DNA of 8,859 nucleotides, from positions 1 through 8,859 of the forward strand of contig JAQUTM010000086.1 in the NCBI GenBank assembly GCA_028694405.1, read 5' to 3'. This DNA comes from Oscillospiraceae bacterium. GTDB lineage: Bacteria; Bacillota; Clostridia; Oscillospirales; Ruminococcaceae. The notes under the pieces are model-generated. The model ran no database searches and had not been told where the DNA came from. It was given only the letters and a program-made list of their open reading frames with translations. Position 1 is the first letter of the stretch; each line of letters starts with the position of its first letter. Made by a program: the position numbers and the translations under genes. Positions 6,619 through 8,859 of the stretch are shown here, piece by piece.

Positions 6619-7191
6619 TTACAATTTGCCTGCAACGCTTACCTGCGCAACTTGACTTACATGACTAAGTGGTTTATATACAAAAAGTGCAATATAAAAA
6701 TCTACCAAACTATGTATAACCGTACCTATCCCTACCAGTAAAATTACACTTACAAAAAAGCTTTTTTCATAACTGGCTGCGCTCATGGCACCTCCAAAGT
6801 AAAAAGGTATTACCACCAAAACCTCGCATATACCGTGTATGATACCCATGCCTATGCCATATAGCGCAGTTTGAGCAGGTGTTTGTAAAATTTGCGGCTT
6901 CTTTTTTAACAGGTATGCCCCAACCAGTGCAAACACAACGTGACTGGCTGCCCGCAATACCACAACAATGGGGAACCCATACAGCTGAAACCCCAAAGTA
7001 GTGCCAATAACAACCGCTAATGTTACCATAGGAGAGATAAACATGGCAATAAAAATAGCCACATGACTTGCCAGCGTAAAGCTTGCGGGCTCTATGATAA
7101 TTTTAACGGGGGATATAATGGGAATCAAGATACCAATCGCACTAAGCAGCGCCGCCAATACCATTTTAAATATACGCGTATTTTGTCTCAT
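6619..7191 (-). CDS. niaX: ECF transporter S component, probable niacin transporter
   Basis: A 190-aa integral membrane protein with about six helices, the usual size of an energy-coupling-factor substrate-binding subunit. It would need the shared EcfA/A'/T module, which is not in this window. The pattern EPASFTLASHVAIFIAMFIS (about 34-53), then TTLGFQLYGFPIVVVLRAASHVVFALVGAYL (split here by position: 64-94), is what I recall from NiaX-like S components. The substrate call rests mainly on the adjoining niaR gene and the probable NiaR operator in its promoter. ATG has AGAGG 8 nt upstream. It could be an S component for another vitamin; the ECF-like class itself is more certain than the ligand. 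Confidence 0.78.
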   Translation of the reverse strand: MRQNTRIFKMVLAALLSAIGILIPIISPVKIIIEPASFTLASHVAIFIAMFISPMVTLAVVIGTTLGFQLYGFPIVVVLRAASHVVFALVGAYLLKKKPQILQTPAQTALYGIGMGIIHGICEVLVVIPFYFGGAMSAASYEKSFFVSVILLVGIGTVIHSLVDFYIALFVYKPLSHVSQVAQVSVAGKL

Positions 7192-7226
7192 ATTCCATAC
7201 CTCTTCTACTTATCAACTAATCTGTT

Positions 7227-7248
7227 AACATGTGTCTTGACACCTGTT
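7227..7248. promoter_or_regulatory. Probable NiaR operator of niaX
   Basis: On the plus strand the half-sites ACATGTGTC and GACACCTGT (7228-7236 and 7239-7247) flank TT. With the flanking A/T pair this gives a 22-bp palindrome with a single mismatched pair. It starts 6 bp downstream of the niaX -10 box and covers the expected transcription start. The GTGTC-TT-GACAC core resembles NiaR (YrxA) boxes as I remember them. Bound repressor would block niaX when niacin is plentiful. The assignment to NiaR is inference from sequence form and neighbourhood. Confidence 0.75.
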
Positions 7249-7254
7249 TTGTCA

Positions 7255-7283
7255 ATTATACCTGTTGCTATAAAAAATGTCAA
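7255..7283 (-). promoter_or_regulatory. niaX promoter, full consensus
   Basis: Minus strand TTGACA (7278-7283) and TATAAT (7255-7260) with a 17-bp spacer: a perfect sigma-A match. Such a strong promoter fits a gene whose expression is set by a repressor bound just downstream. The predicted leader is about 55-60 nt. Confidence 0.9.
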
Positions 7284-7331
7284 CAATAAAGCAGGCTTAG
7301 CTTTAGCAATTTCGCCAAAACCGTGCCTGCT
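7284..7331 (-). terminator. niaR terminator
   Basis: On the minus strand AGCAGGC (7325-7331) pairs with GCCTGCT (7290-7296). An inner TTTGGC/GCTAAA helix fills the loop, and TTTATTG follows. It begins 6 nt after the niaR stop. On the plus strand the same stem is followed by AC and six T, so it could act both ways. It separates niaR from the niaX promoter. Confidence 0.6.
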
Positions 7332-7337
7332 ACTTTT

Positions 7338-7868
7338 TTATTCTGTGGAAAGAGAAGTGTTTTCGTACAAAATATGTTTACAACGCAAAGCGTTTACAAT
7401 GCGCATATATATCTCTTCATTGGCACAGCGCACTGTATGCAAATGTATCCCTCCCGTTAACGCACTTAACAGCGCACCTTTTTGGGTATTTGCTCTTGTT
7501 ATAAACTCATCTGCTTCATATCGGTTTGAAATATGCAGCTTACCTGTCAATTCACCATAAAGAGGATGTTCTACAATTACGTCTTCCAATATGCCGCCAT
7601 TGTCTACAATGGTGTAAATTTCATCTGTTAGCTGTAAATCGGTATGACAGCATGCCACCAAATGCACACACGTAGAAAAGTTGTTTTGATAAAGATATCC
7701 GCGTGGGGTGGCGTCCAGTTGTTCTCCCGCGGCCCGCAGCAGCGCAATATCGCCTACTACAATCTGTCGGCTTACACCAAATCTGCCTGCCAAGGCTGTA
7801 GCACTTACAGGTTGCTGTTGCGTTGCCAAATATTCTTTTATAGCCTGCCGCCTCTGCGATGCGTTCAT
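7338..7868 (-). CDS. niaR: NiaR-type (YrxA) transcriptional repressor of niacin/NAD genes
   Basis: A 176-aa cytoplasmic DNA-binding protein, the usual length. An N-terminal helix-turn-helix of the HTH_11 type occupies about residues 4-58 (RRQAIKEYLATQQQPVSATA, then LAGRFGVSRQIVVGDIALLR). The C-terminal 3H domain at about 68-170 has EHPLYGELTG (100-109) and GGIHLHT (139-145). H75, E83, H142 and H144 keep the spacing of the metal ligands described for the Thermotoga homologue TM1602. The family uses nicotinic acid as co-repressor. ATG has AAAGGAG 11 nt upstream. It lies next to niaX, whose promoter carries a matching palindrome. I see no such palindrome before niaR itself, so self-regulation is not supported here. 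Confidence 0.95.
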   Translation of the reverse strand: MNASQRRQAIKEYLATQQQPVSATALAGRFGVSRQIVVGDIALLRAAGEQLDATPRGYLYQNNFSTCVHLVACCHTDLQLTDEIYTIVDNGGILEDVIVEHPLYGELTGKLHISNRYEADEFITRANTQKGALLSALTGGIHLHTVRCANEEIYMRIVNALRCKHILYENTSLSTE

Positions 7869-7898
7869 GGTTTTATCCGCTCCTTTAAAACATCATAT

Positions 7899-7933
7899 AA
7901 AAAAACGGGCGCATTGTTATACACCCGTTTTTT
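7899..7933. terminator. Strong hairpin terminator between the small membrane protein gene and niaR
   Basis: AAAAAACGGG and CCCGTTTTTT form a 10-bp stem (outer limits 7899/7900-7933) with a loop of about 14 nt and runs of six or seven T on both strands. On the minus strand it stops the small-protein transcript 16 nt after its stop codon. It leaves only about 30 bp before the niaR start. Confidence 0.75.
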
Positions 7934-7948
7934 ACTTGGATAATAAAG

Positions 7949-8077
7949 TTATCTCATTTTTGCATGATTAGCACGATTTAAACCTGCGCCCGAAAGAGCA
8001 AGCGCCACTATACTGCAAATAAGACCAACGGTTCCCATTACTAAGCCTGCAATGCTTAAGCCTTTAGCAATTTTCAT
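7949..8077 (-). CDS. Small one-helix membrane protein, 42 aa, unrecognised
   Basis: ATG 8075-8077 has GAGGTG 7 nt upstream and opens a 42-codon frame ending TAA at 7949-7951. The product starts MKIAKGLSIAGLVMGTVGL and continues through a hydrophobic segment to about residue 30. It ends in a basic polar tail (LNRANHAKMR). Small-residue spacings typical of helix packing (GLSIAG, GLVMG, GTVG) fill the membrane segment. A promoter lies before it and a strong terminator after it, so it appears to be a true single-gene unit. It sits between metY and niaR with no evident link to either. It resembles the membrane half of DUF4190-like proteins in texture only. The function is unknown. Confidence 0.72.
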   Translation of the reverse strand: MKIAKGLSIAGLVMGTVGLICSIVALALSGAGLNRANHAKMR

Positions 8078-8109
8078 TATTAGCACCTCATTATTATTTA
8101 ATATAATCC

Positions 8110-8141
8110 ATTATATACCTACAAGCATATAAAATTGTGAA
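8110..8141 (-). promoter_or_regulatory. Promoter of the small membrane protein gene
   Basis: Minus-strand TATAAT (8110-8115) overlaps TATATA (8112-8117). TTCACA (8136-8141, 5 of 6) lies 18 bp from the latter or 20 bp from the former. Just upstream, ATGCAC is repeated directly at a 10-bp period (8149-8154 and 8159-8164), a possible regulator site. This may also be the source of niaR transcription if the 7899-7933 terminator leaks. Confidence 0.5.
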
Positions 8142-8168
8142 CTGTTTTATGCACATTCATGCACGTTA

Positions 8169-8859
8169 TTAAACCTGCGCCAAAGCCTGTTCCAAATCTG
8201 CAATAATATCCGTCACATCTTCCAGTCCCACGGATAGACGAATAAGGCCCGGAGTAATCCCCCCCGCTACAAGCTGTTCATCGCTTAATTGACGATGTGT
8301 ACTGCTGGCAGGGTGTAGCACACAGGTACGAATATCTGCCACATGCACTACAATACTGGTTAGCTTTAAGCTATCCATAAACTTAACACCTGCCTCACGG
8401 CCGCCTTTTACTTCAAACGCAATTACGCCGCTGCAACCCTTGGGCATATATTTTTGTGCAAGCGCATGATAGGGGTTTCCCGGCAGCGTTGGATAGCTTA
8501 CTGATGCCACCTTGTCTTGTTTTTGCAGCCAGTTGGCTACAATTTCTGCATTTTTGCAGTAACGCTCCATACGCAAAGGTAAGGTTTCAAGCCCGGTATT
8601 GATTAACGCCGCACAAGCCGCACTTTGATAGCAGCCCATGTCACGCATAAGCTGAACACGCGCTTTTGTAATGTACGCTGCTGCACCAAAATCCTTGGTA
8701 TAAACAACGCCGTGGTAACTATCGTCCGGCTCACACAACTCGGGAAAATTACCGTTTGTCCAATCAAATTTTCCGCTGTCTACAATAACACCGCCAACAG
8801 TTTGGGCGTGTCCATCTATATATTTTGTGGTAGAGTGTACAACAATATCAGCACCAAAT
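8169..8859 (-). CDS. metY: O-acetylhomoserine sulfhydrylase, C-terminal 229 residues (N-terminus beyond right edge)
   Basis: A PLP-dependent Cys/Met-metabolism enzyme that makes homocysteine from O-acetylhomoserine and sulfide in the cytoplasm. The frame is open to the right edge; a TTG at 8736-8738 is internal, not the start. The PLP-binding lysine is visible in HSTTKY (codon 8823-8825). It is followed by GHAQTVGGVIVDSGKFDW, EPDDSYHG, the conserved LETLPLRMERY, HPASSTHRQL and VRLSVGLEDV near the C-terminus (here L-I-R-L-S-V-G-L-E-D-V). The family is about 425 aa, so roughly 200 residues are missing. No strong terminator follows before the next promoter at 8110-8141. Cystathionine synthase relatives are less likely because of the SYHG and HPASSTH signatures. 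Confidence 0.95.
   Translation of the reverse strand, partial: FGADIVVHSTTKYIDGHAQTVGGVIVDSGKFDWTNGNFPELCEPDDSYHGVVYTKDFGAAAYITKARVQLMRDMGCYQSAACAALINTGLETLPLRMERYCKNAEIVANWLQKQDKVASVSYPTLPGNPYHALAQKYMPKGCSGVIAFEVKGGREAGVKFMDSLKLTSIVVHVADIRTCVLHPASSTHRQLSDEQLVAGGITPGLIRLSVGLEDVTDIIADLEQALAQV

Overview
The window looks like chromosomal DNA from a low-to-mid GC Firmicute of the class Clostridia, perhaps Oscillospirales. The evidence is Gram-positive style Shine-Dalgarno sites (AAGGAG, AGAGG), sigma-A type promoters, GTG/TTG-compatible starts, a NiaR/NiaX niacin pair, a short (222 aa) DeoC, and a lipoprotein carrying FG-GAP-like repeats next to an OmpR-type two-component system. The genus is inference. 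No phage, IS, CRISPR, tRNA or rRNA was seen. Every gene is on the minus strand except one lipid kinase.

Layout, left to right. 1-2903 is a minus-strand operon read from right to left: a secreted lipoprotein with three Asp-rich FG-GAP-like motifs, an OmpR/PhoB response regulator, and a membrane histidine kinase cut by the left edge. It starts from a promoter near 2938-2967. 3056-3814 is a ZIP-family metal transporter. Its start lies directly after the terminator of deoC (deoxyribose-phosphate aldolase, 3908-4576). deoC has its own near-consensus promoter with a palindrome over the -35 box. 4669-5313 encodes a right-handed beta-helix pentapeptide-repeat protein, probably started at TTG. It is divergent from a plus-strand diacylglycerol-kinase-family lipid kinase (5502-6386). 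A 232-bp convergent intergenic region holds a long composite bidirectional hairpin.

6619-7868 is a niacin salvage module. It contains an ECF-type S component (probably NiaX) and the 3H-domain repressor NiaR, each ending at its own hairpin. niaX has a perfect TTGACA-17-TATAAT promoter followed at once by a near-perfect 22-bp palindrome, the likely NiaR operator. Upstream of niaR a 42-aa one-helix membrane protein (7949-8077) sits behind its own promoter and before a strong terminator. The right edge (8169-8859) is the C-terminal half of MetY (O-acetylhomoserine sulfhydrylase).

The genes are mostly housekeeping and nutrient uptake: signalling, metal uptake, deoxynucleoside catabolism, phospholipid metabolism, niacin uptake and methionine synthesis. 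I see no convincing new multi-gene system. The most interesting material is regulatory: overlapping terminator, promoter and start at the ZIP gene, the niaX operator, the deoC palindrome, and the unnamed small membrane protein.
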